Notes under the pieces: generated by a model | Database searches by the model: none | Told to the model about the DNA's origin: nothing | The model's input: the letters and a program-made list of their open reading frames with translations, nothing else | Shown: positions 21,874 through 31,021 of the stretch, one piece after another | How positions within the stretch are numbered: position 1 is the stretch's first letter | Layout: every line of letters begins with the position of its first letter | Assembly: GCF_013373365.1 (NCBI RefSeq) | Contig: NZ_CP035925.1 | Location: forward strand, 1,798,001 to 1,862,000 | Length of the DNA stretch: 64,000 nucleotides | From: Lentibacillus sp. CBA3610 | Lineage (GTDB): Bacteria > Bacillota > Bacilli > Bacillales > Amphibacillaceae | Direction of reading: 5' to 3' | Position numbers and translations under genes: made by a program

Positions 21874-22669
21874 TAACGATCAGCATTTGCATGAAAAGTA
21901 TAAAAAAACCCTCAAACGTGAAAAGCGCTTTGTTTTTTCATGGCAAATCATTATTTTGATTTCTTTTTTTGGACTCTGGGAATTAGCCAGCAGAATGTAT
22001 TGGATAGATCCACTAATATTCAGTTCACCATCTGAAGTATACACTGTCCTCGTGGAAAATTTTTCGGATGGATCCATGCTTGCACATACCCAGGTAACAT
22101 TGTTTGAGACAGTTTTGGGATTTCTGATTGGAACAATTCTTGGCATCATCATGGCCACCATCTTATGGTCGTCTGAGCGATTCTCCAAAATTATGGACCC
22201 CTATTTAGTCATCATGAATGCCATGCCTAAAGTTGCTCTGGGACCGATTATTATTGTAGCCATGGGACCGGGCTACCTCTCCATTATTACAATGGGGGCC
22301 ATTATATCAGTAGTGATTACGACATTAGTTGTCTATTCCGCATTCAGGGAAGTTGATCCAAACTATGTGAAAGTATTGAAAAGTTTCAAAGCAACACGCG
22401 GTCAAATTTTTAAAGAAGCAATTTTCCCGGCTACCATTCCGGCGATGATTTCAACATTAAAAGTCAACGTGGGACTCTCTTGGGTAGGTGTCGTAGTCGG
22501 AGAATTTCTAGTTTCCAATGAGGGGTTGGGCTATTTAATCGTTTACGGTTTCCAAGTATTTGATTTTTCACTCGTTATGTCAAGCTTAATCCTGATTGCC
22601 ATATTTGCAGCACTCATGTACAAAATTGTTGAACGTATTGAAGTCTTTTTGATTAGGCATACAAGATAG
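21863..22669 (+). CDS. ytlD: ABC transporter permease YtlD
   Basis: 268 residues, about six membrane helices; the first begins near residue 22 ([18 protein letters not shown]). The BPD_transp_1 EAA loop that contacts the ATPase is seen in [20 protein letters not shown] (about residues 170-190). SsuC/TauC-like. It starts inside the end of ytlC, a sign of translational coupling. Without a working YtlA, or another binding protein to replace it, this importer may be inactive. The neighbours pckA (upstream) and ytkD (downstream) match the B. subtilis order. Confidence 0.9.
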   Translation: MTHDNDQHLHEKYKKTLKREKRFVFSWQIIILISFFGLWELASRMYWIDPLIFSSPSEVYTVLVENFSDGSMLAHTQVTLFETVLGFLIGTILGIIMATILWSSERFSKIMDPYLVIMNAMPKVALGPIIIVAMGPGYLSIITMGAIISVVITTLVVYSAFREVDPNYVKVLKSFKATRGQIFKEAIFPATIPAMISTLKVNVGLSWVGVVVGEFLVSNEGLGYLIVYGFQVFDFSLVMSSLILIAIFAALMYKIVERIEVFLIRHTR

Positions 22670-22705
22670 CCGCAAAAGCTGAAATGCTCTTTCTTCCCTT
22701 AAAAT

Positions 22706-22740
22706 GGGAATCGGCTCTTAGCCCCGATTCCCATTCCATC
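22706..22740 (+). terminator. Hairpin after ytlD
   Basis: AATGGGAATCGG, loop CTCTTAGC, CCGATTCCCATT: a 12 bp stem. The following run is CCATCCCTTTT, so it is a weak or atypical intrinsic terminator. Confidence 0.5.
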
Positions 22741-22836
22741 CCTTTTAATGACGTTTTCAATACGGATATCGGCTAACTCGCCGATTTCTTCCAATCCGAC
22801 CTCATGTATCTGAAAAGACGCGTCAGCGTTTTTTCC
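22741..22836 (-). repeat. Dispersed hairpin repeat, copy C, overlapping the end of ytkD
   Basis: Minus strand: AAAAAACGCTGACGCGTC (22816-22833), CAGATACATGAGGTCGGATT, GAAATCGGCGAGTTAGCCGAT hairpin, tail GAAAACGTCATT. The TGA stop of ytkD (22823-22825) is part of the repeat head. Confidence 0.88.
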
Positions 22837-23290
22837 TAATATAGGCCATACAATGCTTCAACACATCATCTTTCATAATAAAACTATATTGCTTGTTGCG
22901 CTTTACATTTTTAGGAATATGTGACAGTTCAATAGGGCCTTCAGTCTCGTAATATGTCTTCTGTACAGCTAAGTCCTTTATTTCTGCAAAATAGACATTT
23001 TTGATAATGGTTCCACCTTTACCGGCAACCGTATACTGGCCCAAATAGCGAATTTTTTCGATTGATCCGCCGGTTTCTTCTTTCACTTCCCGAATAGCCG
23101 CTTCTCTGGCCGATTCATTTTCCTCGACCTTGCCACCCGGAAATTCCAGCCCCCGCTCTTTATGTCTGGTCAGAAGCCATTTATTTTTATACGTGCAAAT
23201 GACCCAGACATGTTTTGGATTTCGTGAAAAAGGATGATCATCAAAGGATAATGTTACCTTATTATGATAATAATCTGTAAATCGGTACAT
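22823..23290 (-). CDS. ytkD: Nudix hydrolase YtkD
   Basis: 155 residues. The Nudix box is complete: GGKVEENESAREAAIREVKE then ETGG (about residues 53-76), giving GX5EX7REUXEEXGU. B. subtilis YtkD hydrolyses nucleoside triphosphates including 8-oxo-dGTP and can act on RNA 5' ends; which role dominates here cannot be told. Gene order after ytlD is as in B. subtilis. Its final codons RKKR and the stop are supplied by a dispersed repeat (copy C), so the natural C-terminus may have been altered by repeat insertion. Confidence 0.9.
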   Translation of the reverse strand: MYRFTDYYHNKVTLSFDDHPFSRNPKHVWVICTYKNKWLLTRHKERGLEFPGGKVEENESAREAAIREVKEETGGSIEKIRYLGQYTVAGKGGTIIKNVYFAEIKDLAVQKTYYETEGPIELSHIPKNVKRNKQYSFIMKDDVLKHCMAYIRKKR

Positions 23291-23314
23291 GATTTCAACT
23301 GCTTTCAGGTTCTT

Positions 23315-23888
23315 TTATTCATGAATGATATTTGTTATATACCACTGATTTTCCTGCCATGTGAATTCCAATTTAATGGTATATGTTCCATACAAAGCTG
23401 TTGTATTTTCCTGTACAACTTTCATTGTTTTGTTATCTTTTTGTATCATATCATAGCCGTTACTTTCTTGAAACCATGGTGGTGTCTCGGTTGGTTTAAT
23501 ATACAGGCCGTCAGATTCTTCTCGGAAATAAAAATCTACATAGCCAGATGCAACTTCTTTTGTTGTTATTTTTGTAAATTCATTTAATAAGCCGGCTTTC
23601 GTATCAAACTGTACGACTTTGTTCGTTTCATCTGTTTCCTGTAGAATTGTGTCCATAAATTGATCTGTTAATGATACAATCTGATCATGAGACAATTCCT
23701 CCTGAAAGCCTTTTCTTTCCGCTGCCCCACTTTTTGCATTAATCGCTTGTGACTTCTGATGATTATCAGCTTGAGGAACAGCTGACACTGTTTGGGTCTG
23801 GTGCCGATTGGATTATTAAGGGTATGGATATAATGGCTACAATACTCATAATAAAGCTTACATACCTGATTGGTTTCTTACCTGGCAT
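23315..23888 (-). CDS. Membrane-anchored protein of unknown function, frameshifted
   Basis: The main frame (23315-23788) opens with a GTG that has no ribosome site. A better start is the ATG at 23888, 8 bases after GAGAGGGG; it encodes MPGKKPIRYVSFIMSIVAII then SIPLIIQSAPDP, a membrane anchor, in another frame that ends in TGA. One missing base near 23795 would join the two into a protein of about 190 residues with an N-terminal helix and an extracytoplasmic domain rich in Thr, Glu and Asp. I do not recognise the family. It lies between ytkD and the next small gene, on the same strand. Confidence 0.65.
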
Positions 23889-24001
23889 GTTGCATCCCCT
23901 CTCATTTTAATATATAAGCTTACTTATGGTATATTATTCCTCTTTTTTTCCACAGGTTAAACTTAAAATTGTGGCCATACCCAGTTCAGCATTTATGTGA
24001 A

Positions 24002-24040
24002 AAACGGGAATAAGATATTTAGTCTTATTCCTTATTTTGC
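24002..24040 (-). terminator. Terminator of the 24.0-24.4 kb gene
   Basis: On the minus strand GGAATAAGA, loop, TCTTATTCC, then CGTTTTT. Confidence 0.75.
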
Positions 24041-24044
24041 CTAT

Positions 24045-24362
24045 TCACAGATGATCGTCACGTAATATACCAATATCATCAATATGCTGTTTGGTTTCCT
24101 TGTTACCGAGATCATGAATCATTTGAAATGCCTCTGTTATGCCGGCATCATAATCATCATTTGGTTTATCATTATGGTATGGCCTAATCGGGATATGGGC
24201 ACGCCAAAAAGCGTCTCTATCCGCATTGTCCATCCCATCCAACCTTTGTCGTAAAAGACGAACTTCATCATCGGTTGCATATATAATAAACCCCTCGTTA
24301 TTATCATATTTAATTTGCGAAATTTCCTGACTGCCCAAATTAATATAATATTTCTTTTTCAC
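24045..24362 (-). CDS. Small conserved cytosolic protein, function unknown
   Basis: 105 residues beginning MKKKYYINLGSQEISQ. The pattern (short beta start, then ATDDEVRLLRQRLDGMDNAD, FWRAHIPIRPYHNDKPND and a helical end with MIHDLGN..HIDDIGIL) matches a small protein family common in Bacillaceae that is sometimes labelled hydrolase without experimental support. No catalytic motif is obvious. The start has an AGAGGTGAT site 6 bases upstream. It has its own terminator and stands alone. Confidence 0.8.
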   Translation of the reverse strand: MKKKYYINLGSQEISQIKYDNNEGFIIYATDDEVRLLRQRLDGMDNADRDAFWRAHIPIRPYHNDKPNDDYDAGITEAFQMIHDLGNKETKQHIDDIGILRDDHL

Positions 24363-24483
24363 TTAGATCACCTCTTGTTATTAATTTGCCTTAAAATAGG
24401 AGTTCTTATGAATGAAACAGGCAAAAACAAGAGCATGAAAACTCTGGAGTGCTCACAGAGGTGCTGTCCGGGCTGCCGCTTTT

Positions 24484-24632
24484 GTGCCTGGAAAGTTTTT
24501 GCGTTCGCTCAAACTGTCGCAAAATCCGCTCATGTTTACTGAAATCGGCTTATGTTGTCACAAAATCAGTCTTAAATTCACAATTTCCCGGCTCAAACTG
24601 TCACAATTAACGCACCAGGCATGTTTTAAATT
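24484..24632. repeat. Degenerate ~21 bp tandem repeat
   Basis: Units begin at about 24506, 24527, 24547, 24568 and 24589: CGCTCAAACTGTCGCAAAATC, CGCTCATGTTTACTGAAATC, GGCTTATGTTGTCACAAAATC-like and so on. The spacing is 20-21 bp. Sequence identity between units is low but the phase is kept. The stretch 24363-24689 has no gene; besides this array and the following terminator I see nothing. Confidence 0.6.
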
Positions 24633-24640
24633 CACTGATT

Positions 24641-24680
24641 AAAAAAATCCCATCAGGTTGTCAAAACCAGTGGGATTGCT
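24641..24680 (-). terminator. Terminator of the siderophore-type ATPase gene
   Basis: On the minus strand AATCCCA(C)TGG..CC(TGA)TGGGATT and seven T, directly after the stop codon. Confidence 0.8.
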
Positions 24681-24689
24681 ACATCAGAT

Positions 24690-25517
24690 TCAATTGGCTG
24701 CCGATTGCTGAAGGCCTGCTTTTTCAGCCTTTACACAACGGCCTCTTCCGTGCGGGATACACATTGGTGTTCCAAACATCGGATCAAACGTTACATCACA
24801 TTTCATTTGAAAGACTTCATGGACCAGATTGCATGTTACAATTTCTTCTGGTCTGCCTTGTGCAAAAACATCTTTATCCTTAAGAGCAACGATATGATGA
24901 GCGTACCTGCAGGCAAGATTTAAATCGTGTAATACCATAACAACCGTGCGCCCGTCTTTTTCGTTCAGTTCAAACAAAAGATCAAGAACATCAATCTGGT
25001 GGGTCATATCCAGATATGTTGTTGGTTCATCCAGCAAAATCGTATCTGTTTCCTGTGCCAGTGTCATGGCAATCCATGCCCGCTGCCTTTGACCTCCCGA
25101 AAGCGAATCAACCGGACGATCCTTAAATTCCAGCATGTTTGTGGCTTCGAGGGCATTATGAACAGCCGTCTCATCTTCTTGCGACCACTGTTTCAAAAAG
25201 CCGCGGTAGGGATGTCTTCCTTGTTTAACCAGTTCCATAACGTTCAGACCATCAGGCGTTCCCGGGCTTTGCGGCAATATGGACAGTTTCTTGGCTACTT
25301 CTTTCGTGCCCATCCTGGCAATATCTTCACCATCAAGCACAACATCGCCGCCTTTTGGTTTTAACAAACGGGCCAATGAGCGGAGCAACGTAGACTTCCC
25401 ACAGCCATTACTGCCGATGAATACTGTAATTTCGCCTTGGGGTATTGTATCCAAATCATCAATTATTATGTCGTCACCATAACCAAGCGTTAAGTCTTTC
25501 GCTGATAACGTTTGCAT
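24690..25517 (-). CDS. Iron-siderophore ABC transporter ATP-binding protein (FecE/FhuC/YusV-like)
   Basis: 275 residues. Walker [10 protein letters not shown] (about residues 34-42), Q-loop [10 protein letters not shown], signature [20 protein letters not shown], Walker [15 protein letters not shown] and switch His [13 protein letters not shown] are all present. The PTTYLD and HDLNLACRY blocks are characteristic of the FecE/FhuC group that powers ferric siderophore and haem import. No binding protein or permease is next to it, so, like B. subtilis YusV, it probably serves permeases encoded elsewhere. A Fur box lies about 130 bp upstream. The C-terminal tail has HGRGRC with extra Cys/His ([14 protein letters not shown]), usual in this subgroup. 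Confidence 0.9.
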   Translation of the reverse strand: MQTLSAKDLTLGYGDDIIIDDLDTIPQGEITVFIGSNGCGKSTLLRSLARLLKPKGGDVVLDGEDIARMGTKEVAKKLSILPQSPGTPDGLNVMELVKQGRHPYRGFLKQWSQEDETAVHNALEATNMLEFKDRPVDSLSGGQRQRAWIAMTLAQETDTILLDEPTTYLDMTHQIDVLDLLFELNEKDGRTVVMVLHDLNLACRYAHHIVALKDKDVFAQGRPEEIVTCNLVHEVFQMKCDVTFDPMFGTPMCIPHGRGRCVKAEKAGLQQSAAN

Positions 25518-25611
25518 CGGAATCTCTCCCTATGTCCTGCATTATCTTTAGGCAAACGGCACATATATATGTCATTAATATGTACCATAATTTTTTAAAC
25601 TTTATACCTAC

Positions 25612-25640
25612 AGTTTATTTCGTTTTTAGCTATAAGTCAA
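25612..25640 (-). promoter_or_regulatory. Putative promoter of the siderophore ATPase
   Basis: On the minus strand TTGACT (25635-25640), 17 bases, TAAACT (25612-25617). The Fur box lies just upstream of the -35. Confidence 0.55.
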
Positions 25641-25645
25641 TGACT

Positions 25646-25665
25646 TTGATAATCATTATCATTGA
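25646..25665 (-). promoter_or_regulatory. Fur box
   Basis: TTGATAATCATTATCATTG on the plus strand, nearly the perfect GATAATGATTATCATTATC palindrome. It predicts repression of the ATPase gene by Fur when iron is sufficient. Confidence 0.85.
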
Positions 25666-25728
25666 CTATTTTGTAACAAAGGTTGGAAATGACTCTGCTG
25701 CAGTCAGTTATGCAAGCCCTTTATTTCA

Positions 25729-27163
25729 TTATTTTAAATACTGCAGCAGTTTATTCCTTACTAACTTATTCGATGCATTTCGCGGCAGCTCGTCTATAAA
25801 ATAAATTTCCTTTGGTATTTTATATTCGGCCAGATTTTGACGGGCAACATTCAAAATATCTTCTGCGGAAACAAAAGTATCACGGGTAACCACAAAAGCA
25901 ACAGGAACCTGCCCCCACTTATCATCTGCCTTGCCAACAACACCAGCTTCATGAATGCTGTCCATCGCTGACAGTACACTTTCAATTTCAGTCGGATAAA
26001 TATTCTCACCGCCTGAAATGATCAGATCTTTACGCCGGTCAACGACATATAAAAAACCTTCCTTATCTGTATAGCCCAAATCGCCAGTGGCCAGCCAGCC
26101 ATCAGTAATGGATTTTTCAGTTGCCGCCTCGTTATTTTTAATAGCCATTGGTTACCATGGGGCCTTTAACCAAAATTTCGCCTACTTCACCGTCCGCAGC
26201 ATTAATATTTAACTGGGCCGGGAATAAGGGTTTCCCGGATGAGCCAAGTTTTTCAAGTGCATCGTCCGGACTGAGCGTCACAATTTGGGATGATGTTTCG
26301 GTCATGCCATATGATTGAAAAACGGGAACATCTCGCATCTTCGCTTGTTCAAGCAATGATTTAGGTGCAGGGCCCCCACCAAGCAGCATACACCGGAACG
26401 TATTTGGATAGGTGCCGTCACCTAACAAGTCAATCAGATCTCTTACCATCATGGTAACAACCGAGGCAACCGTAACGCCTTTTGTCATAATCGCGTCATG
26501 AACGTGCTGCTTATGATAACGTTCCATTAAATAAATCGGAATGCCATAAATGACGCTTCGCATCAAAATCGATAAACCGCTGACGTGAAAAATCGGCAGC
26601 ACGGTCAGCCATTTATCCCGGCTTTCGAGACCAAGATTCAGCACCGACCCAATCGCACTCCACCAATGATTACCGTATGTGTGAACAACACCTTTCGGAA
26701 AACCGGTTGTACCTGAGGTGTAAATGATGGTGAAGGGTTCATCCAAATCGATTTCCGTATTGAGATCGCCTCTTTGTTCGGGAAGCTCCCAAACGTCTGA
26801 AAATGTCCGGACTGCTGTATCAAGATTCCGGTCCTGCTGCTGAACCAATACTGTTTCAACACCGGCATCATGAATCTGATAATCCAATTCGTTTTCCGTT
26901 AATCGCGTATTCAGCATAACGGCTACTGCACCCAGATAGGTTAACGCATGAATCGCGATGACCATATCAATATGATTGTCGGATAGAATACCAACCTTTG
27001 ATCCTTTCCTGATTCCCAGAGTTCTCAGCTTCCGGGCGATTGATTGGCTTTTTTCTTTCATTTCCCTAAACGTATACGTTGTTCCATCCATAAGTTCGAT
27101 GGCTGTCTGCTCAGGTGCAAGATCAGCCTGTTTTGTCAGCCAATGTGGGATGATTTCTGCCAT
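25729..27163 (-). CDS. menE: 2-succinylbenzoate-CoA ligase, split by one frameshift
   Basis: Activates o-succinylbenzoate to its CoA ester in menaquinone synthesis. The N-terminal segment (26138-27163) has the adenylate-forming P-loop [11 protein letters not shown] (about residues 149-159) and [10 protein letters not shown]; the C-terminal segment (25729-26148) has the hinge [20 protein letters not shown] and the catalytic Lys region near NKLVRNK. Together they give about 480 residues, the normal length. The break is at about 26139-26145, where TATTAAAAATAAC reads as TATTTAAAAAATAAC-like in relatives: adding one T restores VTNGYLKNNEAA. A single homopolymer-type lesion, so either a sequence error or a recent mutation. 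Last gene of the men cluster. Confidence 0.9.
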
Positions 27164-27245
27164 ATCGACTACCTGCTTTCATGATTAAAATGATAGGATA
27201 ATGTTTTGAGACGCTCAATATTTCCAAGCGACGTTTTAACCGCCT

Positions 27246-27480
27246 TTCAGGATGAACTGGTTCACTGATAAAAGTCTCTGTAACCTTTCGGCCGCTTTTG
27301 ACCTCCGTTTGGGTACTGAGAAGGCCTCTCGGTGACCTTTTGATCGCTTTTGACCTCCGTTTAGTCAGCGAGAAGACCTCTCGGTGACCTTTGGGCCGCT
27401 TTCGACCTCCGTTTGGGCATTGAGAAGACCTCTCGGCGACCTTTCAGCTTTCTCTAAGCTTGATTCCGGACTGAGAAGAC
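27246..27480. repeat. 52 bp tandem repeat between menE and menB
   Basis: CTCTCGGTGACC recurs at 27326, 27378 and 27430 (CTCTCGGCGACC), exactly 52 bp apart, with a more diverged copy starting near 27276; GACCTCCGTTT recurs at 27300, 27352 and 27404. About 4.5 units. No ORF of interest on either strand. The period equals the half-unit of the array at 19.2 kb, although the sequence differs. Confidence 0.9.
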
Positions 27481-27574
27481 GCATCCCTGATCTTTTAACT
27501 ATTGACTCTCTGATCAAGGTTGTTCTCAAGCTGCTCAGTGCTAATAATGCAGCTGGCACATTAAACAAAACGCA

Positions 27575-27616
27575 TTTGAAAAACCTTTGCTGTCAAACAG
27601 CAAAGGTTTTTCAGCA
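27575..27616. terminator. Terminator downstream of menB
   Basis: AAAAACCTTTGCTGT, CAA loop, ACAGCAAAGGTTTTT: strong, works on both strands. It separates menB from menE, so menE probably has its own promoter or depends on read-through. Confidence 0.8.
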
Positions 27617-27620
27617 TTTA

Positions 27621-28439
27621 TCACGGAAAACGCGGGAATTGTTTAAAGTCCGGTTTCCGCTTTTCTTTAAACGCATCGCGTCCTTCTTTTGCCTCATCAG
27701 TCGTATAATAAAGCAATGTTGCATCTCCGCCCATTTGCTGCAAGCCGGCAAGCCCATCTGTATCAGCGTTAAATGATGCTTTCAGGAAACGCAGCGCAGT
27801 CGGTGATTTTTCCAGCATTTCCTCACACCATTGCAACGTTTCTTCCTCAAGTTTTTCCAGCGGCACAACTGTATTGACCAGGCCCATTTCATAAGCTTCC
27901 TCAGCATTATACTGCCGGCACAAATACCAAATTTCCCGGGCACGTTTATGGCCAACCATCCGAGCCAGCATACCGGCACCATATCCGGCGTCAAAGCTTC
28001 CTACTTTCGGTCCGGTCTGGCCAAAGATGGCATTATCAGCAGCAATTGTCAGATCACAGACAACATGCAGAACATGCCCACCGCCAATCGCATAACCGGA
28101 CACCATTGCGACAACCGGTTTTGGAATGGTACGGATGAGACGCTGCAGATCAAGTACGTTCAAACGTGGTACATGGTCATCACCAACATATCCGCCATGG
28201 CCGCGTACAGATTGATCACCGCCGGAACAGAATGCCTTGTCCCCTGCGCCAGCCAAAATAATCACACCAATTGATGAATCATCCCGCGCATCCGCAAAGG
28301 CATCAATCATTTCATTAACTGTCAGCGGCGTAAACGCATTACGCTTTTCCGGACGGTTCATTGTCACTTTGGCAATACCGTCATACTTTTCATAAATAAT
28401 TTCCTCATATTGCTTAACTTGCTCCCATTGGACTGTCAT
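27621..28439 (-). CDS. menB: 1,4-dihydroxy-2-naphthoyl-CoA synthase
   Basis: 272 residues, crotonase fold. It cyclises succinylbenzoyl-CoA to DHNA-CoA. Oxyanion-hole and active-site motifs: [14 protein letters not shown] (about residues 64-77), [20 protein letters not shown], and [13 protein letters not shown] with the MenB-specific Asp/Tyr residues. The length is standard. Start ATG with AAGGAGG 6 bases upstream; 33 bp behind menH, so co-transcribed with menF-D-H. Confidence 0.95.
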   Translation of the reverse strand: MTVQWEQVKQYEEIIYEKYDGIAKVTMNRPEKRNAFTPLTVNEMIDAFADARDDSSIGVIILAGAGDKAFCSGGDQSVRGHGGYVGDDHVPRLNVLDLQRLIRTIPKPVVAMVSGYAIGGGHVLHVVCDLTIAADNAIFGQTGPKVGSFDAGYGAGMLARMVGHKRAREIWYLCRQYNAEEAYEMGLVNTVVPLEKLEEETLQWCEEMLEKSPTALRFLKASFNADTDGLAGLQQMGGDATLLYYTTDEAKEGRDAFKEKRKPDFKQFPRFP

Positions 28440-28472
28440 GATATTCCTCCTTAATCACAATATGTACTGCAT

Positions 28473-29276
28473 TTACTGATTGGCATGCAGAAACCTATTT
28501 ACTATTTTACCAAAAATCGACGGCTGTTCCACATGAATTGCATGACCGGAATGATTGATTATCCTGTGTTCAGCTGTCGGGATCAGTCTTTCCATCGCTC
28601 TGTTAATATCAATAAATTTATGGTCAAGTTCGCCGGTAAGCAGCAAGACAGGCATATTCAACTGCTGCAAATGCTCCCACCAGGAGGCCTGTGCTCCTGT
28701 TCCCATAAATCTTAATGACTGAGCGAGCCCTGCCACTGAATGCGACAAGCGTTCAGCACGTAAGGTTTCCCGGGAAGCTGCAGGTAATTGCTTTTGAGAC
28801 TGAAAGAGCGGGATGTTTTCCCAGTAATCGACAAATGCTCTTAGCCCGTCTGTTTCGATACGTTGTGCCAGTTTTTCATCGTGCTGACGGCGGCTTTGCT
28901 GTTGACCCTCATCAGCCAACCCCGGTGAGGCGCTTTCCAATGTAAGTGTTTTCACCCGTTCAGGATAAATAAAAGCAAATGACAGTGCTGTGCGCCCACC
29001 CATAGAATAACCGATCAGATTGACTTTTTCCAATTGCAAATAATCCAGCAACCCAGCCAGATCCCTGCAAAAGGCCTCCATCGTTTTGGGAGAATCAGAA
29101 CTCGTTTGGCCGTGACCAGGCAAATCAATCCCCATCGTCCGGAACTCATGCAGCCAGTCAGTAATGATCGGCTTCCATGTTCCGGCCGTCCCTGTGAATC
29201 CATGCAGCATTACAACCGGCTCACCATTTCCATTTATCTCGTACCAGTACGCTGTATCATTAATCGTCAAATACAC
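28473..29276 (-). CDS. menH: 2-succinyl-6-hydroxy-2,4-cyclohexadiene-1-carboxylate synthase
   Basis: 267 residues, alpha/beta hydrolase. It removes pyruvate from SEPHCHC in menaquinone synthesis. The nucleophile Ser lies in IGYSMGGRTALS (about residue 90), the acid Asp in LTGELDHKF and the His in NHSGHAIHVEQP near the C-terminus. The start is GTG at 29276, 14 bp after the menD stop, with AAGGAATG as ribosome site. Same place as ytxM/menH in B. subtilis. Confidence 0.92.
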   Translation of the reverse strand: MYLTINDTAYWYEINGNGEPVVMLHGFTGTAGTWKPIITDWLHEFRTMGIDLPGHGQTSSDSPKTMEAFCRDLAGLLDYLQLEKVNLIGYSMGGRTALSFAFIYPERVKTLTLESASPGLADEGQQQSRRQHDEKLAQRIETDGLRAFVDYWENIPLFQSQKQLPAASRETLRAERLSHSVAGLAQSLRFMGTGAQASWWEHLQQLNMPVLLLTGELDHKFIDINRAMERLIPTAEHRIINHSGHAIHVEQPSIFGKIVNRFLHANQ

Positions 29277-29290
29277 ATCATCATTCCTTA

Positions 29291-31021
29291 TTATTCAAGA
29301 ATCGACTTCTCGATAGCCTGCCATTTATCCCGATGCCATTCCATATTTGCCGTCCGCTCCGTTTTGACTTCAATCACAGATAATCCATCGTGGTGATAAC
29401 TTTCTGCCAATGCTGTCCTCAACCCTGATATATCGTTCGGCTGCTGGTACATGCCGCCATACATATTAACCGCCTGCTGGAAATCAATATCCAATGGCGT
29501 ACCGAATAAAGCCTCAAAGTGATCTGCATTCACTTGCGGCAGAAAGGAAAATATACCGCCTCCATTATTATTGACAACCATAATCGTTATGTTCAACCCG
29601 TAATGTTTAGCCGCAAGCAGACCGTTCATGTCATGGAAAAAGGATAAATCACCCAGCAGCAGTGTGACCGGGTTCCCTGCAGCTGATGCCCCCAATCCGC
29701 TGGAGACCATTCCGTCAATGCCATTGGCACCGCGATTTGCCAGAACATCAATTGACTTGGCTGTGTTCATAAAAAATGTATCCACATCACGGACAGCCAT
29801 ACTATTACCGACATAGATACTGCTTTCATCCGGAATCACATCCAGCAGACAGCGTACGGCTTCCCCTTCAGTGAGTGCATTCGTGTCATCAGATGCCAGT
29901 AAAATACGTTTTGCCTTCTGATTTATCGTTTGCCAGGTTTCCAGCCAGTTCCTATCAAACGTTTGAGAAACAGGTGCGTTTGTCAAATCACGGCACAACT
30001 GTGTAGAATCAGCATAGATCCATTCTGTTTGATTACCGGCGGGTTCCCTGTAACCGGATGTATTTTCCACCACAAATTGCGGTATGCCCTGATGTACCTT
30101 CACATAAAAAAGATACGCTTTTGAGACCGGCATGGCTCCAAAACGAATGATGAAGTCAGGCTTCAATTGCTTCCGAACTGCATCACTTCTCAAGATAGCA
30201 TCATAGCTCTCAATAACCAGATCCTTATGATGTTGTCCAGCCCTCACCTGTGATAATGGATCAGCAAGAATGGGCAGCTGCCATTTCGCGGCAAAATCTG
30301 CTACAGCTGCAGCAAATTCTTTGTCAATTTGCGGGCCGCAGACAACCAACCCTTTTTGGAAAGACTGCAAGGTGCTGCTTAGCTTCTCAAGCTGCTCCTG
30401 AGTCAATCGCCTTTTCCCATCAACTGAAGTATAAAAAGGCTTGTCATTCCGTTTTCCCCACAAATTTTCCAATGAAACATCGGGCATTAATGGTTCACGA
30501 AACGGAAAATTCAAATGGACGGGCCCAGGATTGCCGGTATTGGCTGTATGGATCGACCGTGATGCTTTATTCCGTGCATAAGCCAGCATGCTGTCATCAG
30601 CTTCAGGGAGTGCCATCTCATGAAACCATTTGGGATAATCACCGTATAGTTTTATCTGTCCGATCGATTGCGGCGCACCGACATCCCGCAGTTCATGTGG
30701 TCGGTCAGCAGTCAGGACAACAAGCGGCACTCGACTGTAATACGCTTCAACAATCGCCGGAAAGTAATTGGCAGCAGCGGTTCCCGATGTACAGATAATG
30801 GCTACTGCCTTCTGTTTTTCCTTGGCCATCCCCAATGCGAAAAAAGCTGCCGAACGCTCATCAATCACGATCCATTCTTTCAGGTCCGGATGTTCGGTTG
30901 CCAACATGGCTAATGGTGTCGAACGTGAGCCAGGTGATATGACAACATCTGTCAACCCGCTCGCGGCAAGCTCGTCCACAAAGTTAGCTGTAAACCGTGT
31001 CAATTTTTCAGTATGATTCAT
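29291..31021 (-). CDS. menD: SEPHCHC synthase (MenD)
   Basis: 576 residues; thiamine-diphosphate enzyme joining isochorismate and 2-oxoglutarate. Visible motifs: VISPGSRSTPLA near residue 27 (isochorismate/ThDP contact), the activating Glu in IDERSAAFFALG (about residue 54), and the Mg-ThDP motif GDLSFFHDMNGLLA...VVNNNGGGIFSFLPQ (about residues 440-485). The ATG overlaps the menF stop by 4 bp (ATGA), so translation is coupled. Confidence 0.95.
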   Translation of the reverse strand: MNHTEKLTRFTANFVDELAASGLTDVVISPGSRSTPLAMLATEHPDLKEWIVIDERSAAFFALGMAKEKQKAVAIICTSGTAAANYFPAIVEAYYSRVPLVVLTADRPHELRDVGAPQSIGQIKLYGDYPKWFHEMALPEADDSMLAYARNKASRSIHTANTGNPGPVHLNFPFREPLMPDVSLENLWGKRNDKPFYTSVDGKRRLTQEQLEKLSSTLQSFQKGLVVCGPQIDKEFAAAVADFAAKWQLPILADPLSQVRAGQHHKDLVIESYDAILRSDAVRKQLKPDFIIRFGAMPVSKAYLFYVKVHQGIPQFVVENTSGYREPAGNQTEWIYADSTQLCRDLTNAPVSQTFDRNWLETWQTINQKAKRILLASDDTNALTEGEAVRCLLDVIPDESSIYVGNSMAVRDVDTFFMNTAKSIDVLANRGANGIDGMVSSGLGASAAGNPVTLLLGDLSFFHDMNGLLAAKHYGLNITIMVVNNNGGGIFSFLPQVNADHFEALFGTPLDIDFQQAVNMYGGMYQQPNDISGLRTALAESYHHDGLSVIEVKTERTANMEWHRDKWQAIEKSILE

